DNA of 10,508 bases from an uncultured Clostridia bacterium. GTDB taxonomy: Bacteria > Bacillota > Clostridia > Lachnospirales > CAG-274. Position numbers and translations under genes: made by a program. Under the pieces are notes generated by a model. The model was not told where the DNA came from. It was given only the letters and a program-made list of their open reading frames with translations, and did not search any database. The stretch spans positions 1-10,508 of the forward strand of contig CAJTVH010000070.1 in NCBI GenBank assembly GCA_910579745.1, in the 5' to 3' direction. Of the stretch, positions 1-4,647 are shown piece by piece (position 1 is the stretch's first letter; each line of letters opens with the position of its first letter).

Positions 1-798
1 TTTTCCATCCTTATCGCTGTAAATTCTTGTGTATATCTCTAAAAAATCCGTATTATCAGGCTGAACATCTATATCCCGCCCCGATTTTAAAGATATTCCA
101 GTAATCTCCTCAGAGCCCCCGATATAAAATAACCCCTCATATTGTGTCTCAGCCAATTCATCAAGTGAGTTAAACTCCCTGTATTTCGTAAACTCCGAGG
201 CGTGATACCCGTCCACCGTATCGGCGTTTCCCCCATCCTTGTCTTTCGACTCTATGTCAATATCATTAACTTTCCCGACAATTTTCTCAATAGCTGTTTG
301 AACATTATCACTGTTAATATTAGTTGTAGAATCGTCATAACCAATTTGTGAGGCCATTTCACTTTTTATAATTTCAGCGTAAACATTAGAAGTACCCGCC
401 GTATAAATTTTAATATTAAGCTTTTCCTCTTCTAAATTACTTCCGTTATAAACACTAATATAATCACAATTTTCACCTGAATTAGCGTACGCATATAAAA
501 CCTCGCCATCGTCAGGGTCCAAGGCGAAAACACCTATTTCCCTAAAAGCGAAATCCTCTGTTACGCCTTCATTTGTAAAAACCGCCTCAACTTCCCATTG
601 ACCCTCAGCTTCTCCGCTTTTAACGATTGTTCCGTCCAAAACATTTGAGACAAGGCTGGTAAGCTTCCATATATCGCCCGTAAACTCACCGCTCCCAACA
701 GCGACTCTTGAAATCTCAAGCTGTCTTTTTCTTGTAATGACTTTATTCAAAAGCAGACTTCCTTTTTCCGTAAGCTCCATTTTCCCAAACACAGCCAA
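1..798 (-). CDS. Phage tail-collar fibre protein, N-terminal part (continues past the left edge)
   Basis: 266 codons are visible without a stop, and the C-terminus lies outside the window. Residues 1-150 look like the tail-collar fibre N-terminal domain (DUF3751 type): LTEKGSLLLNKVITRKRQLE, then SRVAVGSGEFTGDIWKL, and a FREIGVFALDPDDGEVLYAY block. This domain anchors fibres or receptor-binding proteins to the baseplate of P2/Mu-like phages. Farther on are two fibre signatures: SDNVQTAIEKI near residue 167 and NADTVDGYHASEF near 191-203. Start choice: TTG at 798 lies 9 nt after AAAGGAGG (808-815), whereas the in-frame ATG at 780 is 27 nt away. The gene follows gpI by 26 nt, which is the gpI-gpH order of P2. 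Receptor specificity would reside in the missing C-terminal part. Confidence 0.88.
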   Translation of the reverse strand, partial: MAVFGKMELTEKGSLLLNKVITRKRQLEISRVAVGSGEFTGDIWKLTSLVSNVLDGTIVKSGEAEGQWEVEAVFTNEGVTEDFAFREIGVFALDPDDGEVLYAYANSGENCDYISVYNGSNLEEEKLNIKIYTAGTSNVYAEIIKSEMASQIGYDDSTTNINSDNVQTAIEKIVGKVNDIDIESKDKDGGNADTVDGYHASEFTKYREFNSLDELAETQYEGLFYIGGSEEITGISLKSGRDIDVQPDNTDFLEIYTRIYSDKDGK

Positions 799-824
799 TT
801 AGCACAACCTCCTTTACACGATAT

Positions 825-1385
825 TTACCCAACAGTAATTGTATGTTTTTTCTTAACCGACATACCAAAATATAATTTATTTTCGGTATTACTTTCGGAA
901 ATCACTTTTTCCAAATGGCTTCTTATGTTTTTAGCGGAATTTATAGCCTGTATCAGCAGGTTATATTCCTCTTTTGTTTTTACGCTTCCGTTTTTGATGA
1001 CAATTCTGAAATAGTATGGTTTACCGCCGTAGGTAAACCACTCAATAACCTTGAAATCATCAAAAAAAACAGTTTTAACAAGCTGTTCAACCGCTCTTTT
1101 CGTACCTTTTTCCTTATGCCACACAACAGCGTTTTTTACTAATTCCCTTTTCTTTTTTAAATCCATGCCTAAAGGCTCATAAAAATCAACGTGAAGCTGC
1201 CACGCGAGCAAATCAACCGTTTTCTCAGGAAGCTCATCGATTCTCGGCAAAATGATATTCTCAATTAGTCTTCCGCTGATTTCCATAAGCTGTTTATCAA
1301 GGGCTTTACAAACCGCCGTAATCTCATCTGTCTTAATACTCACGGGAAGTAAATCCAAAAGACTAAGCTCATAAATATTAATCAT
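825..1385 (-). CDS. Phage tail protein I (P2 gpI-like baseplate protein)
   Basis: 186 aa. The product resembles P2 gpI, a baseplate-edge protein that acts with gpJ and joins the wedge to the fibres. Visible family signatures are the opening MINIYELSLLDLLP, the core LPRIDELPEKTVDLLAWQLH (46-65) followed by a VDFYE turn, and HKEKGTKRAVEQLV (90-103), the usual 'KGT...A...L' segment. The length is typical for the family. The ATG at 1385 is chosen because GGAGG sits 8 nt upstream and because MIN is the normal family start. A start at 1406 would only add seven unsupported residues. The gene overlaps the end of gpJ by 8 nt, so coupled translation is likely. No enzymatic role is expected. Confidence 0.88.
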   Translation of the reverse strand: MINIYELSLLDLLPVSIKTDEITAVCKALDKQLMEISGRLIENIILPRIDELPEKTVDLLAWQLHVDFYEPLGMDLKKKRELVKNAVVWHKEKGTKRAVEQLVKTVFFDDFKVIEWFTYGGKPYYFRIVIKNGSVKTKEEYNLLIQAINSAKNIRSHLEKVISESNTENKLYFGMSVKKKHTITVG

Positions 1386-2502
1386 CCTCAGCGCCTCCAT
1401 AAACAATATTCACGCTTTCCGCCGCCGCTATTTGATTATACTCAATCCTTTTATAAATGGGACTGAAAACCTCAACCCTTTTAACTCCCGCCGTCATAAT
1501 ATTTTGAATCAGCCTCGACGGATTTATATCTCTTCCGAGTTTACTTCTCTGCCATAAAATAAACTTATCAGCCGCGTCCGATACATTTTTCTGAATTGTC
1601 CGTCCGCTTGCCGTGTCACTTTTCGCCACATAATATTTAATATCTATGTCATAGCCCACCGGTTCGGGGGCGGATACCAAAACCTTATCCGTTAACGGTC
1701 TTTTATCATCGGCGTTACAAACATCCCTGACACTTCTGAGAATTTCTTCCGTCGGTAAAATTCCGTTTCTCATAAGCGGAATTATCTCAACCTCTCCCGC
1801 GTTCGGAGAAACCACAGAAACGTCATCAATGTCCTGATTCGCTGTTTTCGCGAGATACTCATAAGCTCCTCTCGCCCCCGCCGTACTGAAACTTTCCGGA
1901 GCCATTAAAATTCTCTCTCTGAAATTCTCAACACTTTCCCTATCAGCCCCGCCGCTTGAAACCGTAACATTTTCCACAGAGGCCAAATACCCGAAAGGGT
2001 CGACTATTTTATTAATCTGCCCCGTGTAATAATCATTTCCGGCGGTTCCGGCCTCCGTACACTCAGCCAAAACAACTATTTCCGTCTCACCCGCGTTAAT
2101 CTCACAATCCTCTGTTGTTTGGAAATAAACTTTATTATCACATGTTACTCTTGTTCCTTTGGGTACAATAACAGCGCTTTCCTGAATTTCCGAAAGAGTA
2201 AATTTTACAGATACCGCCGCCGCGTTCGCTTCCAGTCTCTCAACTCCAACCAGCGCGCCGATATTTTCAATAAATCCGTTATCCGCGTATTTCAAAAGAT
2301 TTTGTTTAGCGGATAAATCAATATTGTTTTGTAAAAGGGCGAAATATTTAGCGAAAGTCAAAATCAGTAATCTTAAAGGGTCGCCGGGATAAAGAGTTCT
2401 TCCCGAAGCTTTTTCAAAATCCCGTATAAGCTCCGCTTTTATTTTCTCAGAGTCTTTTATGACAAAATCAATATCCGGTAAATTATCAAGAGATATACTC
2501 AT
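1378..2502 (-). CDS. Baseplate J-like protein (P2 gpJ)
   Basis: 374 aa, normal for the gpJ/gp47-like family (Baseplate_J), which forms the outer wedge of contractile baseplates. Seen in order: a helical N-terminus with DPLRLLILTFAKYFALLQNN (41-60); the family motif GFIENIGALVGVERLEANAA (76-95); a beta domain with VPKGTRVTCDNKVYFQT (113-129) and an AGTAGNDYYTGQI turn; and GGADRESVENFRERILMAPE (184-203), matching the conserved 'GG.d.Es.e.fR.Ri' signature. The C-terminal half carries DIDPSR-like features such as RDINPSRLIQNIM. It overlaps the upstream wedge gene by 17 nt and the downstream gpI by 8 nt. The ATG at 2502 has AGGA 6 nt upstream and GGAGG a little farther away. No anomaly was seen. 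Confidence 0.93.
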   Translation of the reverse strand: MSISLDNLPDIDFVIKDSEKIKAELIRDFEKASGRTLYPGDPLRLLILTFAKYFALLQNNIDLSAKQNLLKYADNGFIENIGALVGVERLEANAAAVSVKFTLSEIQESAVIVPKGTRVTCDNKVYFQTTEDCEINAGETEIVVLAECTEAGTAGNDYYTGQINKIVDPFGYLASVENVTVSSGGADRESVENFRERILMAPESFSTAGARGAYEYLAKTANQDIDDVSVVSPNAGEVEIIPLMRNGILPTEEILRSVRDVCNADDKRPLTDKVLVSAPEPVGYDIDIKYYVAKSDTASGRTIQKNVSDAADKFILWQRSKLGRDINPSRLIQNIMTAGVKRVEVFSPIYKRIEYNQIAAAESVNIVYGGAEDD

Positions 2503-2812
2503 CTTTTATCCTAACCTCCAGTCTTGGAATTAAAGTTCCTTCCGCGGCGCTTTTAATGTCCTCAATAAAATCAACAGCCGTAACCTCAATCCTCGGCTCA
2601 AAATCCTGTACGCTTTCCAAAAGATAAATCATCAGCTTGCTTTTTCCCTTAACACTTGAGGTATCTATAATTTCTCCCGAAATACCGAATTTTCTGTCAA
2701 GAGGAACGTTTCCCATAACTGTCGAGACAATGACGTTTACATTCTGAATAATTTCCTCAGCTATATTTTTCGGCGTTAACGTGATATTGTTTTGGTCAGC
2801 CGTAATATACAT
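2486..2812 (-). CDS. GPW/gp25-family baseplate wedge protein
   Basis: 108 aa. It belongs to the gp25/P2 gpW family, small wedge proteins that contact the sheath and help trigger contraction. Signatures are ITLTPKNIAEEIIQNVNVIV (11-30), the family's 'I...l..il.t..gerp..p..G' core seen as STVMGNVPLDRKFGIS, and the late EPRIEVTAVDF strand ('EPRi.v..v'). Despite the historic 'lysozyme' label of this family no catalytic role is expected. ATG at 2812 is preferred to an upstream GTG because GGAGG is 8 nt before it. The TGA of gpU and this ATG share one base (TGATG), a coupling arrangement. The 3' end overlaps gpJ by 17 nt. Confidence 0.9.
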   Translation of the reverse strand: MYITADQNNITLTPKNIAEEIIQNVNVIVSTVMGNVPLDRKFGISGEIIDTSSVKGKSKLMIYLLESVQDFEPRIEVTAVDFIEDIKSAAEGTLIPRLEVRIKDEYIS

Positions 2813-3231
2813 CAGTCCCACCTCCCCGCGTATTCCTCAAGGGTTATACCACAGTCTATAGACTGACAGTACCCAAACTTATTAATCAATGTCCAGTCCA
2901 TATCAAGATTAGTTATAACCCATCTATATGTACCGAAAGCTTTTCCCCAAAGTATAAGAGTGACAACCGCCCCGCTCCTGTGCAGATAAATCAGTTTATC
3001 AGCTTCCGCCCTCGGTTCTGTCCCAAGCTGTGCCCTGAAAGAAACCTTAAAAGTAATGGTATCAAGTTCCTGCCCCACATACTCGCTTACTGGTTTTCCC
3101 ATTAAAACATTGTTTTTAGCGAAAGTAATTTTATTGCTCCTTTTAAATCCGTCAAATGTCAGTATTCTTTTATCAGATACCTCAAAAATAATAACGTCGT
3201 CAATAGCTTTTGACCCTATAGCCCCAATCAA
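2812..3231 (-). CDS. P2 gpU-like tail terminator/tube-end protein
   Basis: 139 aa. It resembles the P2 GpU family, which caps the tail tube-sheath during P2-type tail assembly. Supporting segments are FEVSDKRILTFDGFKRSN near the N-terminus, PVSEYVGQELDTITFKVSFR, a RAEADKLIYLHRSGAVVTLI helix-strand segment, and the GTYRWVITNLDMDWTL motif followed by a GITLEEY strand. TTG at 3231 is preferred: AAGGCGGTG lies just upstream with 8 nt between GGCGG and the codon, and MIG is the normal family start. A GTG at 3240 would lie inside that ribosome binding site. In P2 the U gene precedes D; here it comes after the spike gene and just past the accessory islet. A terminator (3253-3285) lies immediately upstream in the direction of transcription. 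Confidence 0.82.
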   Translation of the reverse strand: MIGAIGSKAIDDVIIFEVSDKRILTFDGFKRSNKITFAKNNVLMGKPVSEYVGQELDTITFKVSFRAQLGTEPRAEADKLIYLHRSGAVVTLILWGKAFGTYRWVITNLDMDWTLINKFGYCQSIDCGITLEEYAGRWD

Positions 3232-3252
3232 TATAACCACCGCCTTTTTAAT

Positions 3253-3285
3253 AAAAAAAACAGCCTCACATATTTGTGAAACTGT
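3253..3285 (-). terminator. Rho-independent terminator after hicB
   Basis: On the minus strand a 10-bp stem (ACAGTTTCAC, bases 3285-3276, pairing with bases 3269-3260, with two G-U pairs) has a 6-nt loop and is followed by eight T residues (3260-3253). It lies 13 nt after the hicB stop and about 20 nt before the gpU start. It is oriented to stop transcription of hicAB, and would also stop phage late transcription unless read through. Confidence 0.8.
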
Positions 3286-3297
3286 AAAAAATATTTT

Positions 3298-3687
3298 TTA
3301 TTTTGTTATCTCAAGTTTCTCGATTAAAGCCTCCTGTAAAATCGCTGAGAAATTAATTCCCCTCGCTATAGCCATATCATTGAGCCATTCGGGAATAGTC
3401 AGCGTTTTTTTAACAGCTTTTGAGTTATTAAGATACTTATTTATATCACAAGTGACTAAACTTGTAAAACTGTCTTTATCATATATAATATTTTGAATTT
3501 CTGATGGTTCCCTTAATTTTATTCCTTTTTCAAGTGCTGTGACCAAATATCCCGATAAAGCTTCCTGAGCCATTTCCGCCGCTTCCTCTAAAGTATCGGC
3601 GAATGTCTGACAGCCTTCTAAATCAGGAAACTCAACCCAATACGAGCTGTCTTCTTTATGAAATACGGCGGGATAAACAAAAAACAT
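3298..3687 (-). CDS. hicB: HicB-type antitoxin with C-terminal DNA-binding (RHH-like) domain
   Basis: 129 aa. Residues 1-60 are the partially degraded RNase H-like HicB domain: FVYPAVFHKEDSSYWVEFPD, LEGCQTFADTLEEAAEMAQE, ALSGYLVTALEKG. This domain masks the HicA active site. Residues 92-127 (VKKTLTIPEWLNDMAIARGI, then NFSAILQEALIEKL) resemble a ribbon-helix-helix/CopG-like DNA-binding domain, which would let the HicAB complex autoregulate its promoter. GGGAGG lies 7 nt upstream of the ATG. The order toxin then antitoxin is the usual hicA-hicB order. A 43-nt gap containing a strong hairpin separates the two genes. A terminator follows the stop. The domain split is well supported; the fold class of the C-terminal domain is inferred from the strand-helix-helix pattern. 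Confidence 0.9.
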   Translation of the reverse strand: MFFVYPAVFHKEDSSYWVEFPDLEGCQTFADTLEEAAEMAQEALSGYLVTALEKGIKLREPSEIQNIIYDKDSFTSLVTCDINKYLNNSKAVKKTLTIPEWLNDMAIARGINFSAILQEALIEKLEITK

Positions 3688-3722
3688 AATAAAACCTCCC
3701 TGTATAATAATTTATTATAGCC

Positions 3723-3747
3723 GAACAGGGTTATTTTAACCCTGTTC
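3723..3747. repeat. Perfect 11-bp inverted repeat across the hicA stop codon
   Basis: GAACAGGGTTA (3723-3733) is perfectly complementary to bases 3737-3747, with a 3-nt TTT loop. It includes the hicA stop codon (3731-3733). Read on the plus strand it is followed by TTTTT and looks like an intrinsic terminator. On the minus strand, the coding direction, no T-run follows, so it should not block hicB. It could instead act as an mRNA hairpin in the hicA-hicB junction affecting the toxin:antitoxin ratio, or as a block to plus-strand read-through into hicB. Function is inferred only. Confidence 0.75.
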
Positions 3748-3907
3748 TTTTTAATATAGCGTTAAGTAAGCCGGTTGGTACATCTTTATTATGAATAGGT
3801 ATTGTCTCAATTTTTCCGTCTTTACTTAAAATATGATGACTTCCGTGAACTCTTACCAGCTTCCAGCCATTTTTTTGTAATAGTTTTAATAAATCTTTAT
3901 CTTTCAT
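3731..3907 (-). CDS. hicA: HicA mRNA-interferase toxin
   Basis: 58 aa, the standard length for HicA, a double-stranded-RNA-binding-fold ribonuclease that cleaves mRNA when not bound by HicB. Seen: the N-terminal helix MKDKDLLKLLQKNGWKLVRV, the catalytic HGSHH motif at 21-25 (the family histidine is H24), then TIPIHNKDVPTGLLNAILKR (35-54), the conserved 'P.H...v..G.l..Il...gl' tail. The active site looks intact. ATG at 3907 is chosen because GGAGGG ends 6 nt upstream. A TTG six bases farther upstream would abut that site with no spacing. Expression should come from the promoter at 3931-3959. Confidence 0.93.
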   Translation of the reverse strand: MKDKDLLKLLQKNGWKLVRVHGSHHILSKDGKIETIPIHNKDVPTGLLNAILKRTGLK

Positions 3908-3930
3908 TACCAACCCTCCTTACATTTATT

Positions 3931-3959
3931 ATTATGACACGTACGATACGTATTGTCAA
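3931..3959 (-). promoter_or_regulatory. Sigma-A promoter of hicAB
   Basis: On the minus strand, -35 TTGACA (3959-3954) and -10 CATAAT (3936-3931) are separated by exactly 17 nt. The predicted start is near 3924, just before the hicA ribosome binding site. It diverges from the plus-strand promoter at 4008-4036. Confidence 0.85.
3939..3951. promoter_or_regulatory. Candidate HicAB operator palindrome
   Basis: ACGTA-CGA-TACGT is a perfect 5-bp inverted repeat with a 3-nt centre, wholly inside the -35/-10 spacer of the hicA promoter. That is where an autorepressor such as the HicB C-terminal domain would be expected to bind. The palindrome is seen; the ligand is inferred. Confidence 0.55.
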
Positions 3960-4007
3960 TATGTTTTTTATTTTTTCCGCTTATTTCTCAATTTTTTATA
4001 TTACCCC

Positions 4008-4036
4008 TTGACAACCACGCATTTACGTGGTATAAT
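4008..4036 (+). promoter_or_regulatory. Consensus sigma-A promoter P1 of cassette 1
   Basis: TTGACA (4008-4013) and TATAAT (4031-4036) are perfect consensus boxes with a 17-nt spacer. Transcription should start near 4043, leaving a leader of about 17 nt that is almost entirely ribosome binding site. It drives the 43-aa peptide and probably the membrane peptide and HTH gene downstream. Confidence 0.9.
4014..4031. promoter_or_regulatory. Operator-like palindrome inside P1
   Basis: ACCACG (4014-4019) and CGTGGT (4026-4031) are inverted repeats with a 6-nt centre, filling the spacer between -35 and -10. A protein bound here would block RNA polymerase. The obvious candidate is the Xre-type HTH protein encoded at 4362-4538. 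The binding partner is inferred. Confidence 0.6.
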
Positions 4037-4043
4037 ATAATTG

Positions 4044-4055
4044 TAAGGAGGTGAT
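4044..4055 (+). promoter_or_regulatory. Extended Shine-Dalgarno (12-nt perfect anti-16S)
   Basis: TAAGGAGGTGAT is complementary to 12 consecutive bases at the 3' end of 16S rRNA. It lies 8 nt (measured from GGAGG) before GTG 4060 and begins at the predicted mRNA 5' end. The nearer ATG at 4058 is followed at once by TGA, so GTG 4060 is the usable start. The second cassette has the same 12-nt site (4631-4642). Confidence 0.85.
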
Positions 4056-4059
4056 AGAT

Positions 4060-4191
4060 GTGAAAGATATTGAAAAGGCAATAAAATTAATAAAAGAGCT
4101 TACCAAGTTAATAAAAGAACTTAATAAGCTCGTTTGGGAAATAGGTTCCACAATCGCCATTGTACTTTACTTATTATCCCAAATAAATTAA
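4060..4191 (+). CDS. 43-aa amphipathic/hydrophobic peptide, candidate type I-like toxin (cassette 1)
   Basis: I do not recognise a named family. Residues 1-28 form a strongly amphipathic helix with a seven-residue repeat (LIKELTK then LIKELNK, residues 10-23). A GST turn (29-31) precedes a hydrophobic end, IAIVLYLLSQIN. This fits a membrane-associated small peptide. Translation should be very strong: consensus promoter, 12-nt Shine-Dalgarno, GTG start. The frame is overlapped by a predicted antisense RNA from a minus-strand promoter at 4231-4259, the layout of type I toxin-antitoxin pairs. The second cassette has a same-length frame at the equivalent position but a different sequence. Toxicity is inferred from architecture alone; a regulatory leader peptide or phage-encoded membrane peptide is the alternative. 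Confidence 0.7.
   Translation: MKDIEKAIKLIKELTKLIKELNKLVWEIGSTIAIVLYLLSQIN
4091..4131 (-). terminator. Minus-strand terminator for antisense RNA 1
   Basis: GAGCTTA (4096-4102) pairs with TAAGCTC (4125-4131), and AAGTT (4105-4109) pairs with AACTT (4118-4122), separated by a 2x2 internal loop and closed by an 8-nt loop. On the minus strand the stem is followed by TTTTATTAATTTTAT. Caveat: the symmetry partly comes from the 21-nt repeat that encodes the peptide heptads. Confidence 0.5.
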
Positions 4192-4203
4192 TTTTATAGT
4201 GTG

Positions 4204-4222
4204 GGGAGGTTCACAACCTCCC
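4204..4222. repeat. Hairpin in peptide-1 3' UTR and antisense 5' end
   Basis: GGGAGGTT (4204-4211) and AACCTCCC (4215-4222) form an 8-bp perfect stem with a 3-nt loop. On the plus strand no T-run follows, so it is a weak terminator at best. On the minus strand it would be the first structure in antisense RNA 1. Such a shared hairpin is a plausible first contact site between the two RNAs. Confidence 0.7.
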
Positions 4223-4230
4223 TCGCCTTT

Positions 4231-4259
4231 AATATACCACATATCTTTCATAATATCAA
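4231..4259 (-). promoter_or_regulatory. Antisense sigma-A promoter, cassette 1
   Basis: On the minus strand TTGATA (4259-4254) and TATATT (4236-4231) are separated by exactly 17 nt. Each box differs from consensus at one position. The start is predicted near 4224. A second promoter in the same relative place exists in cassette 2 (4832-4860), which makes chance less likely. Confidence 0.65.
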
Positions 4260-4260
4260 T

Positions 4261-4365
4261 ATGAAAACAAAATTAATTAAAACTTTAATAAAACTTTTAA
4301 TAGTAATTTTTATTTTATTTATCACAGTATTTATGTTTATCAATATCATAGGAGGGTTACTATGA
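4261..4365 (+). CDS. 34-aa hydrophobic membrane peptide (cassette 1)
   Basis: A short basic start (MKTKLIKTLIKLL) is followed by a single predicted membrane segment (IVIFILFITVFMFINIIGGL). Its TGA overlaps the ATG of the HTH gene (ATGA), suggesting translational coupling. No Shine-Dalgarno is visible before its ATG, so translation may be weak or depend on upstream ribosomes. Support comes from cassette 2, where a longer hydrophobic gene (58 codons after removing a MITE) occupies the same place between the antisense promoter and the HTH gene. No family is recognised. Possible roles are a small membrane effector, or a membrane partner of the regulator. Confidence 0.5.
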   Translation: MKTKLIKTLIKLLIVIFILFITVFMFINIIGGLL

Positions 4366-4538
4366 AATTAAAAGAAATTAGAAACTCAAAAAATTTAACT
4401 CAAAAAGCGCTTTCTGAACTCAGCGGTGTTCCAAAAAGAACAATAGAAGATTTGGAACGCCGAGGTGATGGAAGAGTATCAACTTTAATTTTATTAGCTG
4501 ACGCTTTAAAAGTCACATTAGATGAACTTTGCCGATAG
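4362..4538 (+). CDS. Small Xre/Cro-family HTH regulator (cassette 1)
   Basis: 58 aa, a minimal single-domain HTH protein (HTH_3/Xre type) with no effector domain. Helix 2 and turn are TQKALSELSG (13-22), and the recognition helix is VPKRTIEDLER (23-33). The C-terminal LILLADALKVTLDELCR is the usual closing helix. GGAGG lies 6 nt before the ATG, and the start overlaps the stop of the membrane peptide. It is a clear paralogue of the HTH protein at 5186-5407: both share LS-LSGVP-RTIE and ADAL-(V/I)T--(E/D)L. Its likely role is to repress P1 through the palindrome at 4014-4031. A strong plus-strand terminator follows the stop. Confidence 0.85.
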   Translation: MKLKEIRNSKNLTQKALSELSGVPKRTIEDLERRGDGRVSTLILLADALKVTLDELCR

Positions 4539-4543
4539 TTTTT

Positions 4544-4582
4544 AAATAAGCGGGAATTTTTCCCGCTTATTTCTCATTTTTT
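4544..4582 (+). terminator. Strong rho-independent terminator of cassette 1
   Basis: AAATAAGCGGGAA (4544-4556) forms a perfect 13-bp stem with bases 4560-4572, with a 3-nt loop. It is followed by CTCATTTTTTT. No T-run exists on the minus strand, so it should terminate only plus-strand transcripts. Its right arm is also the beginning of direct repeat 2. Confidence 0.85.
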
Positions 4583-4645
4583 TCATATTACCTCTTGATA
4601 ACAACCTTACAAGGTGGTATAATATAATTGTAAGGAGGTGATAGA
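4563..4645 (+). repeat. Direct repeat, copy 2 (terminator arm + promoter + Shine-Dalgarno)
   Basis: 83 bp matching 3977-4058. The 30 bases from GGTATAATATAATTG through the Shine-Dalgarno to GATAGA are identical between the copies. The part that differs most is the spacer palindrome. It marks the start of the second cassette. Confidence 0.85.
4595..4623 (+). promoter_or_regulatory. Sigma-A promoter P2 of cassette 2, with operator-like palindrome
   Basis: TTGATA (4595-4600) and TATAAT (4618-4623) are separated by 17 nt. The spacer contains ACCTT-AC-AAGGT (4604-4615), a palindrome in the same place as the one in P1 but with different half-sites. The start should lie near 4630, directly before the TAAGGAGGTGAT ribosome binding site. 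The promoter looks functional although the peptide frame behind it lacks a start codon. Confidence 0.85.
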
Positions 4646-4647
4646 CA

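Larger units (their letters stand above)
3977..4058 (+). repeat. Direct repeat, copy 1 (terminator arm + promoter + Shine-Dalgarno)
   Basis: 82 bp starting CCGCTTATTTCTCA and ending GGTGATAGA. It is repeated with few changes at 4563-4645, an offset of 586-587 bp. The main difference is the palindrome inside the promoter spacer. This copy carries only the right arm of the terminator seen complete at the second copy, so it looks like the truncated end of an earlier cassette or the duplication junction. Confidence 0.85.
4086..4224 (-). ncRNA. Predicted antisense RNA 1 opposing the 43-aa peptide gene
   Basis: Predicted from three signals: a minus-strand promoter at 4231-4259, a strong hairpin right at the RNA 5' end (4222-4204), and a minus-strand terminator (4131-4091) inside the peptide gene. 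The RNA would be about 135-140 nt and complementary to most of the peptide coding sequence and its 3' UTR, but not to the Shine-Dalgarno. It would therefore act by duplex formation, RNase III cleavage or mRNA decay rather than by masking ribosome entry. Ends are approximate. Confidence 0.5.

Noticed and set aside
2486..2812. Lysozyme activity for the gp25-family wedge protein
   Set aside because: The label is historical; the sequence shows only the structural gp25/gpW fold motifs and no catalytic arrangement.
3056..3496. Plus-strand open frame of 146 codons across gpU and hicB
   Set aside because: It runs antisense to two well-supported genes and through the hicB terminator, with no family resemblance.
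3908..3913. TTG start six bases upstream for hicA
   Set aside because: It directly abuts the GGAGGG ribosome binding site with no spacing, whereas ATG 3907 has a 6-nt spacing.
3802..4011. Plus-strand frame opposite hicA running into P1
   Set aside because: It ends in the cassette-1 promoter and is antisense to an intact HicA, with no supporting start signal.
4204..4222. Main transcription terminator of cassette 1
   Set aside because: The stem is good but is followed by TCGCCTTTAAT rather than a T-run, and the HTH gene downstream has a much better terminator of its own.
3977..4645. CRISPR-like repeats
   Set aside because: Only two long imperfect copies 586 bp apart, containing promoters and genes between them, and no short regular spacers.
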